A stretch of DNA of 64,000 bases from Gulosibacter hominis (lineage in GTDB: Bacteria; Actinomycetota; Actinomycetes; Actinomycetales; Microbacteriaceae): the NCBI RefSeq assembly GCF_904842695.1, contig NZ_CAJGWQ010000006.1, forward strand, positions 1-64,000, read 5' to 3'. A program made the position numbers and the translations under genes. A model generated the notes under the pieces. It had not been told where the DNA came from. It saw nothing but the letters and a program-made list of their open reading frames with translations, and ran no database searches. Below are positions 7,853-16,549 of the stretch, piece by piece. Numbering within the stretch: the first letter of the stretch is position 1; every line of letters begins with the position of its first letter.

Positions 7853-8785
7853 CTAGGCTTCGGGTTTTTCGACCTCGGGATCGGTTTCGAGGTCGAGTGC
7901 GGTGGCGTCGAGCTCGTCGTCTGCCGATGGTACCGGCTCGTCGGCTCTGTCGCCTACCGCATCCTCGTCGGCCCCGGCGACCGTTGCATCTTCGTCGCCT
8001 TCAACAGCTGCCGGCGCAAACGCCTCGTCGGCCGCTGCCGGCTTAGCAGCCGGCACATCGTCGAGCGACTCGTCTGCCGCAGCTTCCCCGGCCTCGAGAG
8101 GGCTCGCGTCGTCAGCCTCGATCGGGTCGGCGTTGACGCTAACGGCGTCTGCTTCTTCGGCGGCATCGGCTGATTCGACCAGCAGCGGATCGTGCTCGGG
8201 AAGCTTGCCAGGCACCTGGTAGTGCGCGTACAGGTCGTCCTCTTCGGCTGGCGAAAGGTTCTGGTCGATTTCGGTGCGCGGGGCGCTGGTGACCTGCTCT
8301 TTGCTGTAGGGAACGGTCAATCGTTTGCCGTCGCGCTCAGCGAGGTCGAGTGGCACGAAATATTCTTTGATGCCAAAAAAACCGGTTTTGACGGTCACCC
8401 AATTGGGTTCCTGAGTCTGGTCGTCGAGGTATACCTGACCAACTCGGCCGAGTTTTTGCCCGTCAGTGCCGTAGACGGTCGACTGGAAAAGCTCCAGCAG
8501 TCGCTCCTCGGCCTCGCGCTGAGCTGCTTCTTCGGGTGTTTCGGCAGCGGGCTCGTCGGCCTTGTCTACCTTGCCATCTTCGCCAGCCTCGGTAGTGTCG
8601 TGAGCCGCATCCTCGGTGGTGTCCGATTCCGATGCATCCGAGTCGGCAGCGTCATCACCGGTTACCTCACCCGAGTCAGTATCGAGAGCGGTCTCGGTGA
8701 GGTCATCACTGTGGTCATCGGCCAGGTGCTCATCGGGCAGATCGACATTCTCGTCGAAGTCAGTGCGGTCTTGCTCAGCAGCCAT
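7853..8785 (-). CDS. PRC-barrel domain protein with long acidic tails
   Basis: 310 residues. A single PRC-barrel domain lies at about residues 88-180 (FQSTVYGTDGQKLGRVGQVYLDDQTQEPNWVTVKTGFFG...KRLTVPYSKEQV), followed by EDDLYAHY. Long low-complexity segments rich in Asp, Glu and Ala flank it on both sides (residues 1-85 and 200-310). Such proteins are common in actinobacteria and often belong to stress or general-response loci; the function here is not known. The protein is very acidic and probably cytoplasmic. Confidence 0.8.
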   Translation of the reverse strand: MAAEQDRTDFDENVDLPDEHLADDHSDDLTETALDTDSGEVTGDDAADSDASESDTTEDAAHDTTEAGEDGKVDKADEPAAETPEEAAQREAEERLLELFQSTVYGTDGQKLGRVGQVYLDDQTQEPNWVTVKTGFFGIKEYFVPLDLAERDGKRLTVPYSKEQVTSAPRTEIDQNLSPAEEDDLYAHYQVPGKLPEHDPLLVESADAAEEADAVSVNADPIEADDASPLEAGEAAADESLDDVPAAKPAAADEAFAPAAVEGDEDATVAGADEDAVGDRADEPVPSADDELDATALDLETDPEVEKPEA

Positions 8786-8862
8786 CGAAGACGAGTTCCT
8801 TTGTTCGCGGTCAGTACCCGAAGTTTATCGGGCCGTTCCTTGACGCAGGCTTACGGAGTGGC

Positions 8863-9900
8863 TCAGCTGTGGGTGCCTGCCGATTCGGATGTGACGGAGC
8901 TGTTGGATGCGTCAGGCTGCGCGGCCGTCAGATCGGGTAGTGGTGGCAGCCGATCACTCATGGCCTCGTCTGCGGCAGTGGCGCTTGCTTGCTGGCTGGC
9001 GCGCGCCTTGCGATAGCGCGGGCGGAGCAGCCCGAACCACAGCGCCGCGAACAACACCGCGCACAGGATGAGCCCCGGCAGCGCATAGCCGAGCAGGTTG
9101 ATGAACCCGGCGAACGCGGCCATCAGGTCGTGCCATCCCTCACCGAGCGGCCCCAAGAACATCGGGCCCTCATCGTCGGCCTCGGCATCGGCCTGCGTCT
9201 GGGTGATGCGCAGCTCTACTGTCGACATGCTGATGCGGTCGCCGAGTTCAGTGCGCTGGGCTTCGAGGCTCTGCAGCTCTGATTGGCGGCTGTCGAGCTC
9301 ACGTTCAATTTCGAGCATGTCGGCCACATTCGATGCTGCGGCGAGCATTTTGCGCAGCGATTCGATTGAGCTTTTTAGGCTGTCGATGCGCGCGTCGAGA
9401 TCCACTTTTTGCAGCGAAACATCGCTCGCTTCGGTGGTGAGATATTTTGTGTCGCCGAGCGCTTTTAATTCGCCAATGAACGCGTCGTGCTGGTCGGCGG
9501 GGATGCGCACCGTGAAATCGGCACTTGGGTATTTGCGGTCGAGCTGTTCGTGACGGTGCTCGATGCGGCCCTGGTATTTGTGGGCGAGGCTTTCGAGTTC
9601 GCCCGTGGCTTCGGCAACCGATTCGGCTTCAATTTCGGTGGTGGTCGTCACCACCATGGCGGGTTCGCGCTGCACGCTTGCACCCGAGCCAGAGTCGGCG
9701 CTCTCTTGATCGGCGCTGGCGTTGCCGCCAGCGTCAGGCTCAGGCTGCTCCGGGTATGCTTGCGAGTCTCGCGAGTGTGGCTCGCTTACCGCACTGCGCG
9801 AGTCGCTCGAAGTCGCGGCGCATCCCGACAGCAGCCCGATCGCTGCGAGCGCAATAGTGACGGTTGTGAGGGCCTGCTTCAGCCACCGATTCTTTGCCAT
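8863..9900 (-). CDS. DUF4349 lipoprotein
   Basis: 345 residues from the ATG at 9900 (MAKNRWLKQ). A lipoprotein signal peptide ends in LLSGC with lipidated Cys27. A Ser/Gly-rich linker follows, then a DUF4349 domain with the start pattern TTTEIEAESVAEATGELESLAHKYQGRIEHRHEQ. A coiled coil at about 170-230 (LDARIDSLKSSIESLRKML...ELDSRQSELQSLEAQRTELGDRI) and one membrane helix near 270-300 follow. This layout fits a cell-envelope protein anchored at both ends. A longer start at 9951 adds 17 residues and would spoil the signal peptide. Confidence 0.85.
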   Translation of the reverse strand: MAKNRWLKQALTTVTIALAAIGLLSGCAATSSDSRSAVSEPHSRDSQAYPEQPEPDAGGNASADQESADSGSGASVQREPAMVVTTTTEIEAESVAEATGELESLAHKYQGRIEHRHEQLDRKYPSADFTVRIPADQHDAFIGELKALGDTKYLTTEASDVSLQKVDLDARIDSLKSSIESLRKMLAAASNVADMLEIERELDSRQSELQSLEAQRTELGDRISMSTVELRITQTQADAEADDEGPMFLGPLGEGWHDLMAAFAGFINLLGYALPGLILCAVLFAALWFGLLRPRYRKARASQQASATAADEAMSDRLPPLPDLTAAQPDASNSSVTSESAGTHS

Positions 9901-10128
9901 GCATACAGCCTGGCAACAAAGCGGTGCGGAGCGCGTCGGCTGAACGGACACTCCTGGTCATCCGACTGAATGAGAACGCCTCATTCTCGCTGCGCCACGC
10001 CGATGTGGCAATACGTCATCACATAACCGCTAAAATACCGAACCACCAGATTGCGACTGGCTCGGTTTTGGCAACGTGGCTATTTCTGAGTGCTCTCTGG
10101 TGACGCCTTACGACACAGGAGTTATTCC
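9901..10128. promoter_or_regulatory. Divergent intergenic region before the ABC importer
   Basis: 228 bases between the divergent lipoprotein gene and the solute-binding-protein gene, so promoters for both are expected here. An inverted repeat GAATGAG-5-CTCATTC lies at 9968-9986 and is a candidate operator. An AT-rich TAAAAT at about 10031 could be a -10 element for the importer. No gene is seen in this stretch. Confidence 0.35.
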
Positions 10129-11775
10129 ATGGCAGCTCAAACTGCACATGCGCGTCGCCGCATGCTTACTCTTTCTGCTCTTTCTGTTTCGGCCCTCGTG
10201 CTCGCCGGATGTGCCGGTGGTGGCGCGGCCGGTGGCGGTGGCGAAGGCGGCGGTGTGATCACCGTCGGCACCACTGACAAGGTCGTTTCGATCGACCCCG
10301 CCGGATCGTATGACAATGGTTCATTTGCAGTCATGACGCAGGTGTACGGTTCACTGATGCGGTCAGAGCCTGGCAGCCCTGAAGTGTCGCCCGACCTGGC
10401 GGAATCTGCAGAGTTCACCTCACCGAACGTGTACACCGTCAAGCTTCGTGAGGGTCTGAAATTCACGAACGGGAATGAGCTGACAAGCTCGGACGTCAAG
10501 TTCAGCTTCGACCGCCAGGTAAAGATCAACGACCCTAACGGTCCGGCATCGCTGCTTTACAACCTCGACGAGGTAGTGGCAGTTGACGACCTCACCGTCG
10601 AGTTCCACCTCAAGCAGGAAAACGACGTGATCTTCCCGCAAATCCTGTCGAGCCCGGTCGGTCCAATTGTTGACGAAGACGTGTTCTCGCCTGATGCGAT
10701 CACACCGGATGAAGAAATCGTTGCCGGCGACGCGTTCGCGGGCCCATACCGAATCGATACCTACGAAAAGAATTCGCTCGTCTCGTACAAGAAAAACCCC
10801 GACTATCAGGGTGTGATCGAGGGTGGCGCAAAGACCGAGAACATCATCACCAAGTACTACGCTGACGCTTCGAACCTCAAGCTCGAGATCCAGAATGGCA
10901 GCATCGACGTGGCTTGGCGGAGTCTGTCAGCAACCGACATCAGTGACCTTCGCGGTGTTGACACATTGAAGGTGCATGAGGGCCCGGGCGGTGAGATCCG
11001 CTATCTGGTCTTTAACTTCAACACCATGCCGTACGGTGCCAAAGCCGATGGTGCCGATGCTGACAAGGCATTGGCTGTACGCCAGGCGATCGCTCATCTG
11101 ATTGATCGCGATGAGCTCGCCGAGCAGGTGTACCAGGGTACCTACACGCCGCTCTACTCTCACGTTCCTGCTGGGCTGACCGGCGCCACGGAGGAACTCA
11201 AGTCGATGTATGGCGACGGACAGGGTAAATCGAGTCTCGATAAGGCGAAGCAGGTGCTCGCTGACGCCGGCATCACTGAGACTGTGACGCTCGATCTGCA
11301 GTACTCAAACGACCACTACGGGCCGAGCTCGGCTGACGAATACGCACTGATTAAAAATCAGCTCGAAGCTTCGGGGCTGTTCAAAGTGAACCTGCAGACC
11401 ACCGAATGGGGCCAGTACTCGAAGGACCGTACCGAAGACCTGTACCCGGTGTACCAGCTCGGCTGGTTCCCCGACTATTCGGATGCTGACAGCTACCTCA
11501 CACCGTTCTTCCTCACCGAAAACTTCCTCGGCAACCACTACGCAAACCCGAAGATGGACGAACTCATTTTGAAGCAGGCCGTCACTGCCGATGAGGGTGA
11601 GCGCGAGAAGCTACTCGGTGACATTCAGAAGATTGCGGCTGAAGACCTGTCGACGCTGCCATACCTGCAGGGCTCACAGATTGCTGTGGCGAAGACCGAT
11701 ATCGAGGGGATCGATAAAACGCTCGACTCGTCGTACACCTTCCGTTTCGCTCTGCTCGAACGTAAACAGGGTTAA
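10129..11775 (+). CDS. Peptide/nickel-type ABC transporter substrate-binding lipoprotein
   Basis: 548 residues. The start ATG 10129 has an AGGAG site; a lipobox LVLAGC gives lipidated Cys28 followed by a Gly-rich linker. The body is an SBP family 5 (DppA/OppA) protein: ITVGTTDKVVSIDPAGSYDNGS at the start, then PDLAESAEF...YTVKLREGLKFTNGNELTSSDVKFSFDR and DVAWRSLSATDISDL. The cognate permeases and ATPase follow. It captures a peptide or similar solute outside the membrane; the ligand cannot be told from sequence. Confidence 0.92.
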   Translation: MAAQTAHARRRMLTLSALSVSALVLAGCAGGGAAGGGGEGGGVITVGTTDKVVSIDPAGSYDNGSFAVMTQVYGSLMRSEPGSPEVSPDLAESAEFTSPNVYTVKLREGLKFTNGNELTSSDVKFSFDRQVKINDPNGPASLLYNLDEVVAVDDLTVEFHLKQENDVIFPQILSSPVGPIVDEDVFSPDAITPDEEIVAGDAFAGPYRIDTYEKNSLVSYKKNPDYQGVIEGGAKTENIITKYYADASNLKLEIQNGSIDVAWRSLSATDISDLRGVDTLKVHEGPGGEIRYLVFNFNTMPYGAKADGADADKALAVRQAIAHLIDRDELAEQVYQGTYTPLYSHVPAGLTGATEELKSMYGDGQGKSSLDKAKQVLADAGITETVTLDLQYSNDHYGPSSADEYALIKNQLEASGLFKVNLQTTEWGQYSKDRTEDLYPVYQLGWFPDYSDADSYLTPFFLTENFLGNHYANPKMDELILKQAVTADEGEREKLLGDIQKIAAEDLSTLPYLQGSQIAVAKTDIEGIDKTLDSSYTFRFALLERKQG

Positions 11776-11794
11776 CGCATCTGCAATAGGAGAG

Positions 11795-11832
11795 GTTGGG
11801 GATTCACTACGAGGCGTAGCGGAATCCCCAAC
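11795..11832 (+). terminator. Stem-loop between binding protein and permease genes
   Basis: An 11-base perfect stem GTTGGGGATTC/GAATCCCCAAC with an inner CTACG/CGTAG extension. There is no T-run after it. Stem-loops at this point in ABC importer operons usually protect the upstream mRNA or partially terminate, making more binding protein than permease. That role is inferred. Confidence 0.65.
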
Positions 11833-11849
11833 CCCTCGTTGAGGAATCT

Positions 11850-12941
11850 ATGACTATCAACGCAACTGCTGCGGTCGAAGACGCCGAGCAGGATGCTCGT
11901 CAAAAGCGCAGGGGTGGCGGTGCATCCCTGGGTCGCTATTTGCTGGTACGAGCCCTGCTCATCATCCCCACCGTATTTATCCTGGTGACGCTGGTGTTCA
12001 TTTTGATGCGCACCACCGGCGACCCCATTAGTGCCGCACTGGGCGACCGGCTGCCGCCCGATCAACTCGCGGCCCGCATCCACGAAGCTGGTTATGACCG
12101 ACCGCTGATCGTGCAGTACCTCGAGTATCTCGGTGGTGTGTTCACCGGCGATTTCGGCACCACCGCATCCACGCGTGAGCCGGTGATCGCGGTGTTGGCG
12201 CGCTACGGTCCGGCAACGCTCGAACTCACCGTGTACGCGCTCATTGTTGCGTTCGCGGTTGGTATCCCGCTGGGCCGTATTGCCGCCGCCCGTCGCGACA
12301 AGTGGCAGGATGCGACGCTGCGTGTCGGGGCCATTCTCGCCTACGCCACTCCGGTGTTCTTTGCGGGTCTCGTGCTCAAACTCATTTTTGGCCTGTGGCT
12401 CGGCTGGCTTCCCGTTTCGGGGCGGTCTTCGACCATGACTGAGTTGCAGCTGCGCACGCTCGACGGCGGCACCGGGATCCTGCTGATCGATGCGATTCGC
12501 GCGGGGAACGGTGCGGCGATTGCCGACGTGCTCTCGCACGCGGTACTGCCCGCTATTGCGCTGGGGCTGCTTACCGGCGGTATCTTCCTGCGACTGGTGC
12601 GCACCAACATGATCGGTACGCTCAGCCAGGACTACATCACCGCGGCCCGCTCTCGGGGTGTGAAAGAGGGCCGGCTGGTGCGCATCCACGCCTGGCGGCC
12701 GGCGCTGGTGCCGATTATCACCGTCGTAGGGCTGCAAGTAGCGATGCTGCTTGGCGGAGCAGTGCTGACAGAAACCACCTTCGAATGGCGCGGGCTCGGC
12801 TTCCAACTGGTCGAGTTCATTAAGGCCCGCGACTTTGTAGCGGTGCAGGGCATTGTGGCAATGCTGGCGGTAATCGTCGCGGTCACGAACTTCGTTGTCG
12901 ACGCCATCGCGGCGATCATTGACCCGCGAGTGAGGTTCTAA
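11850..12941 (+). CDS. ABC importer permease, DppB type
   Basis: 363 residues with an N-terminal cytoplasmic extension of about 30 residues (EDAEQDARQKRRGGGASLG) before the first membrane helix LLIIPTVFILVTLVFIL. About six helices follow. The DppB signature is present: GDPISAALGDRLPPDQLAARIHEAGYDRPLIVQYLEYLGGVFTGDFG, and the EAA-like coupling loop reads DYITAARSRGVKEGRLVRIHAWRPALVPI. It forms half of the channel with the next gene, two bases downstream. Confidence 0.93.
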   Translation: MTINATAAVEDAEQDARQKRRGGGASLGRYLLVRALLIIPTVFILVTLVFILMRTTGDPISAALGDRLPPDQLAARIHEAGYDRPLIVQYLEYLGGVFTGDFGTTASTREPVIAVLARYGPATLELTVYALIVAFAVGIPLGRIAAARRDKWQDATLRVGAILAYATPVFFAGLVLKLIFGLWLGWLPVSGRSSTMTELQLRTLDGGTGILLIDAIRAGNGAAIADVLSHAVLPAIALGLLTGGIFLRLVRTNMIGTLSQDYITAARSRGVKEGRLVRIHAWRPALVPIITVVGLQVAMLLGGAVLTETTFEWRGLGFQLVEFIKARDFVAVQGIVAMLAVIVAVTNFVVDAIAAIIDPRVRF

Positions 12942-12943
12942 GC

Positions 12944-13936
12944 ATGAGCTGGAAACGACTACCGATTATTTCGCAGCTACGGCAAAGCGTTGGGCTGCAG
13001 CGCGGGATGCTCATCGCTGGCCTGGTCTTGACCGGTCTGTTTGTTGTGACCGCGATTTTTGCCCCCATACTGGCGCCCTACGGTTTTTCGCAGCTGCGCG
13101 ACGAAAGCGGTGCCTTCGGAACCACGCAGCCGCCATCCGCAGCGCACCCATTCGGTACGACGGTGGGTGGTTACGATGTGCTCTCACGCATGATTTGGGG
13201 TTCACAAACGGCGCTCATCGTGATCGTGGTGGCAGTGGCCATGTCGATCTTCCTCGGAGTGCTGCTCGGATTGATCTCGGGCTATTTCGGCGGGTGGATT
13301 GACCGCATCCTGGTGGTTATTGCCGATGCGATTTATGCATTCCCGACCCTGCTGCTCGCGATCGTGATGTCGATCGTGATTTCGGGCGGGCGATCAGACC
13401 TCGTGGGTGGCGTGTTTGCGGCGGCCGCTTCGATCACCGTGGTGTTCATCCCGCAATATTTCCGGGTAGTGCGAGCCGAAGCCGCGAGGGTTCGTTCGGA
13501 AGCGTTTGTTGAAGCGGCTCGCGTGATCGGTACGCCAACCTGGCGCATCCTGCTTACGCATGTGCTGCGCAACTCCACGCGCACCTTGCCGCTGATCCTG
13601 ACTCTGAACGCTGCCGAAGCTATTTTGACGCTCGCTGGCCTTGGTTTCATCGGGTTCGGTATCGAGCCGAGTTCGGCAGCGGAATGGGGTTACGACCTCA
13701 ACCGCGCAGTGGCGGATGTTTCGAGTGGGGTGTGGTGGACAGCCATCTTCCCCGGTGTTGCGATCGTCATTGTGGTGCTCGGTCTCACGCTCGTTGGCGA
13801 GAGTTTGAACGATCTCGCCGACCCGCGTTTGCGCACCCGCGCGCGACTCGGTGGTGCGGGGCGGCGGAAGCCTGCTGAACGAACTGAAGCCCTCGTGGTA
13901 GCCACCACTGTCGCAGCTGAAGGGAATAAACAATGA
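12944..13936 (+). CDS. ABC importer permease, DppC type
   Basis: 330 residues. The N-terminal OppC-type domain has one helix (GLVLTGLFVVTAIFAPILAPY) and the motif HPFGTTVGGYDVLSRMIWGSQTAL, followed by about five helices. The coupling loop is EAFVEAARVIGTPTWRILLTHVLRNSTRTL. The C-terminal tail (ADPRLRTRARLGGAG) is cytoplasmic. Its last four bases overlap the ATPase gene (ATGA), so the operon is translationally coupled. Confidence 0.93.
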   Translation: MSWKRLPIISQLRQSVGLQRGMLIAGLVLTGLFVVTAIFAPILAPYGFSQLRDESGAFGTTQPPSAAHPFGTTVGGYDVLSRMIWGSQTALIVIVVAVAMSIFLGVLLGLISGYFGGWIDRILVVIADAIYAFPTLLLAIVMSIVISGGRSDLVGGVFAAAASITVVFIPQYFRVVRAEAARVRSEAFVEAARVIGTPTWRILLTHVLRNSTRTLPLILTLNAAEAILTLAGLGFIGFGIEPSSAAEWGYDLNRAVADVSSGVWWTAIFPGVAIVIVVLGLTLVGESLNDLADPRLRTRARLGGAGRRKPAERTEALVVATTVAAEGNKQ

Positions 13937-15573
13937 GCAACAGCACCGAAACATCGCGCAGTGCTGCGAGCGGCGTTGCAGCACGGCTGCGCGATTTGCG
14001 GGTCATATTTGACACCGACGGCGGCGAAGTGCGTGCGGTCAACGGGGTCACTCTTGACGTGCGTCGAGGCGAAGTGCTCGCGATTGTTGGGGAGTCTGGT
14101 TCGGGGAAGACCGTGACGGCGCGCACACTGCTCGGGTTGATTCCCGAGAATGCGCGGGTGACCGGTCAAGCCGAGCTGCTCACCGAATCGGGCAGCAGGG
14201 AAATCACCGAGCTGCGAGGCGAGGCGCTGCGCCAGGTGCGCGGTTCGGAAATCGCAATGGTGTTCCAAGAGCCTTCCACCGCACTCAACCCGGTGTTTAC
14301 GGTTGGGTGGCAGCTCATTGAGGGTCTGCGCGCGCACCGCAAACTCACTAGGGCCGAGGCTCGTGCCGAAGCGGTGGCCATGCTGGATCGCGTCGGCATC
14401 CCGGATGCAGAAACCCGGGTGGATGCCTACCCGCACGAGTTTTCGGGAGGGCAAAAGCAGCGCATCGTAATTGCGATGGCGCTTGCGCTTGGCTCACGCA
14501 TCCTGGTGGCTGATGAACCGACCACCGCGCTCGATGTGACCGTGCAGGCTGAGATTCTTGACCTACTGCGCGGTATCAAAGACGAGTTCGGAACCGCCAT
14601 CATTGTGATCACTCACAATATGGGGGTCGTGGCCGACCTGGCTGACCGTGTCGCTGTGATGTACCGCGGCGAAGTGGTTGAGCAGGCCGGTGTGCGAGAC
14701 CTGTTCGCCTCGCCACAGCATGACTACACGAAAAAACTCCTCGACTCGGTGCCGCGGATCGATACCGAGGATGCACCCCCGCAACCGACTGCGGTGGCTG
14801 CACCACCCGTGGTTTGCGCCAAGGAGCTCGAGATCACCTACCCGGGACGACTCGGCAAAGCACCCTTCCGTGCCGTGCAGGGAGTTGATTTTGACCTGGC
14901 ACCCGGTGAGGTGTTGGGGCTCGTGGGGGAGTCGGGATCGGGCAAGTCGACGATTGGCCGGGCTATCGCCGGGCTGGTGAAGGTCACCGGTGGAACTCTC
15001 GATGTGCGGGCAAATCGACGCGAACTGGGGTTCGTGTTTCAAGATCCGGCCACGAGCTTTAATCCGCTATTGACCATCGGGGAGTGCATTGCCGAACCCA
15101 TCGTGGTGCACGGCGAGGCACGTTCAGGGAAGGCCGCCGAGGGGCGGGTGCGCGAGCTACTCGAGGCCGTGCAACTCCCGGGAGATTTTGTCAGTCGCTA
15201 TCCGCATGAATTGTCGGGCGGTCAGCGTCAGCGCGCATCGCTCGCCCGTGCTCTGGCGCTCGGTCCGAAACTGCTCATTGCCGACGAACCCACGTCGGCG
15301 CTCGATGTGTCAGTGCAGGCGCGCGTGCTGGAACTATTCGCTGAATTGCAAGAGCAGTTCGGGTTCGCCTGCCTGTTTATTTCGCACGACCTCGCGGTGG
15401 TGCGTGCCGTTTCACATCGAGTGGCGGTGCTTTACCGCGGCGAAATAGTCGAGATCGGCGACACCGAGTCGGTGCTTGATCGCCCACAGCATGACTACAC
15501 GAAGCGATTGCTCGCATCGCTGCCAGTGCCCGATCCTGAGCAGCAGGCCGAACGTCGGCTGGCTCGCGTCTAG
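13933..15573 (+). CDS. Fused double ATPase of the peptide-type ABC importer (DppD-DppF)
   Basis: 546 residues holding two complete nucleotide-binding domains. Domain 1 has Walker A GESGSGKT (about residue 53), signature FSGGQKQR and Walker B LVADEPTTALD. Domain 2 has Walker A GESGSGKS, signature LSGGQRQRASLARAL and Walker B LIADEPTSALD. Each domain ends in the oligopeptide-type tail (HDYTKKLLDSVPR, HDYTKRLLASLPVP). In E. coli these are two proteins, DppD and DppF; a single-chain fusion is common in actinobacteria. It powers import through the two preceding permeases. Confidence 0.94.
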   Translation: MSNSTETSRSAASGVAARLRDLRVIFDTDGGEVRAVNGVTLDVRRGEVLAIVGESGSGKTVTARTLLGLIPENARVTGQAELLTESGSREITELRGEALRQVRGSEIAMVFQEPSTALNPVFTVGWQLIEGLRAHRKLTRAEARAEAVAMLDRVGIPDAETRVDAYPHEFSGGQKQRIVIAMALALGSRILVADEPTTALDVTVQAEILDLLRGIKDEFGTAIIVITHNMGVVADLADRVAVMYRGEVVEQAGVRDLFASPQHDYTKKLLDSVPRIDTEDAPPQPTAVAAPPVVCAKELEITYPGRLGKAPFRAVQGVDFDLAPGEVLGLVGESGSGKSTIGRAIAGLVKVTGGTLDVRANRRELGFVFQDPATSFNPLLTIGECIAEPIVVHGEARSGKAAEGRVRELLEAVQLPGDFVSRYPHELSGGQRQRASLARALALGPKLLIADEPTSALDVSVQARVLELFAELQEQFGFACLFISHDLAVVRAVSHRVAVLYRGEIVEIGDTESVLDRPQHDYTKRLLASLPVPDPEQQAERRLARV

Positions 15574-15603
15574 TAGCCGGCAGTGTTAGCGCCAGCGTGG
15601 TGA

Positions 15604-15640
15604 GTGGGTCGGGCACCCAGTGAAGGGGTGCCCGACCCAC
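15604..15640. terminator. Strong bidirectional stem-loop between convergent genes
   Basis: A perfect 15-base stem (15604-15618 and 15626-15640, GTGGGTCGGGCACCC on the left) with loop agtgaag. It lies between the importer operon and the convergent aldo/keto reductase gene. There is no clear U-run, which is usual for high-GC actinobacterial terminators. Confidence 0.85.
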
Positions 15641-15652
15641 CTGTGTAGCTGC

Positions 15653-16477
15653 CTAGTTGAAGTCGTCCGGGTCTTTGCCGGTGCGAGTGTCGGTGTCGAG
15701 CTGCGCGAGCCGTGCCAGATCGTCAGCGTCGAGCGCGAATTCGGCGGCGCCGAGGTTTTCGCGCATCCGCTCGGGACGCGACGACTTCGGGATCGCGATA
15801 TTGCCGATTTCGAGGTGCCAGCGCAGCACGATCTGGGCCGGGGTGCGGCCGTATTTTTCGGCGAGCTCCTGTACGAGCGGCTTGGCAAGCGCATCCCCGC
15901 GCCGCAGCGGCGCCCACGCTTCGGTGGCGATACCGTGCTGCATGTGAAATTGCCGCAGTTCGGGCTGCTGGAATGCCGGGTGCAGCTCCACCTGGTTCAC
16001 TGCGGGCACCACATCAGCCTCTTTGATCAGTCGCTCGAGGTGGTGCGTTTTGAAGTTGGCGACACCGATCGAGCGCGCCCGGCCCTCGTCGTGAAGCCGC
16101 TCAAGTGCATCCCAGGTTTCGAGATAGCGGTCGAGTGCGGGGGCCGGCCAGTGAATGAGGTAGAGGTCGACTTCTTCAAGCCCGAGCCGTTCGAGCGACT
16201 CGTCGAAGGCGCGCAGTGTGGCGTCGTAGCCCTGCATGTCTTGCCACACCTTGGTGGTGATGAATACCTCGTCGCGGTCGATACCAGAACGACGCAGGCC
16301 CTCACCGACTCCGGTTTCGTTGTTGTAGAGCGTGGCGGTGTCGATGTGGCGGTAGCCGATGTCGATCGCCTGCGCCACAAGTTCTGCCGTGGCGGCCGGA
16401 TCCATCTTGTAGGTGCCGAGCCCGAGTTGCGGGATCGTGTGTCCGTCGTTGAGCCGAATATCGAGTGAGTTGGTCAC
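15653..16477 (-). CDS. Aldo/keto reductase (2,5-diketo-D-gluconate reductase type)
   Basis: 274 residues, NADPH-dependent TIM-barrel oxidoreductase. The family signatures are visible: AIDIGYRHIDTATLYNNETGVGEGL with catalytic Asp and Tyr, VFITTKVW with catalytic Lys, and YLIHWP with His. GVANFKTHHLERLI and the C-terminal cofactor motif AIPKSSRPERMREN complete the pattern. Monocistronic. Substrates of this family are broad, so a specific reaction is not claimed. Confidence 0.9.
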   Translation of the reverse strand: MTNSLDIRLNDGHTIPQLGLGTYKMDPAATAELVAQAIDIGYRHIDTATLYNNETGVGEGLRRSGIDRDEVFITTKVWQDMQGYDATLRAFDESLERLGLEEVDLYLIHWPAPALDRYLETWDALERLHDEGRARSIGVANFKTHHLERLIKEADVVPAVNQVELHPAFQQPELRQFHMQHGIATEAWAPLRRGDALAKPLVQELAEKYGRTPAQIVLRWHLEIGNIAIPKSSRPERMRENLGAAEFALDADDLARLAQLDTDTRTGKDPDDFN

Positions 16478-16549
16478 AGACTGCCACCGTAGTCGCTGGC
16501 GGCACTTGGCGCATCCCGCGGGGGTAGGTTTGTTGAAATCGTGAGACGA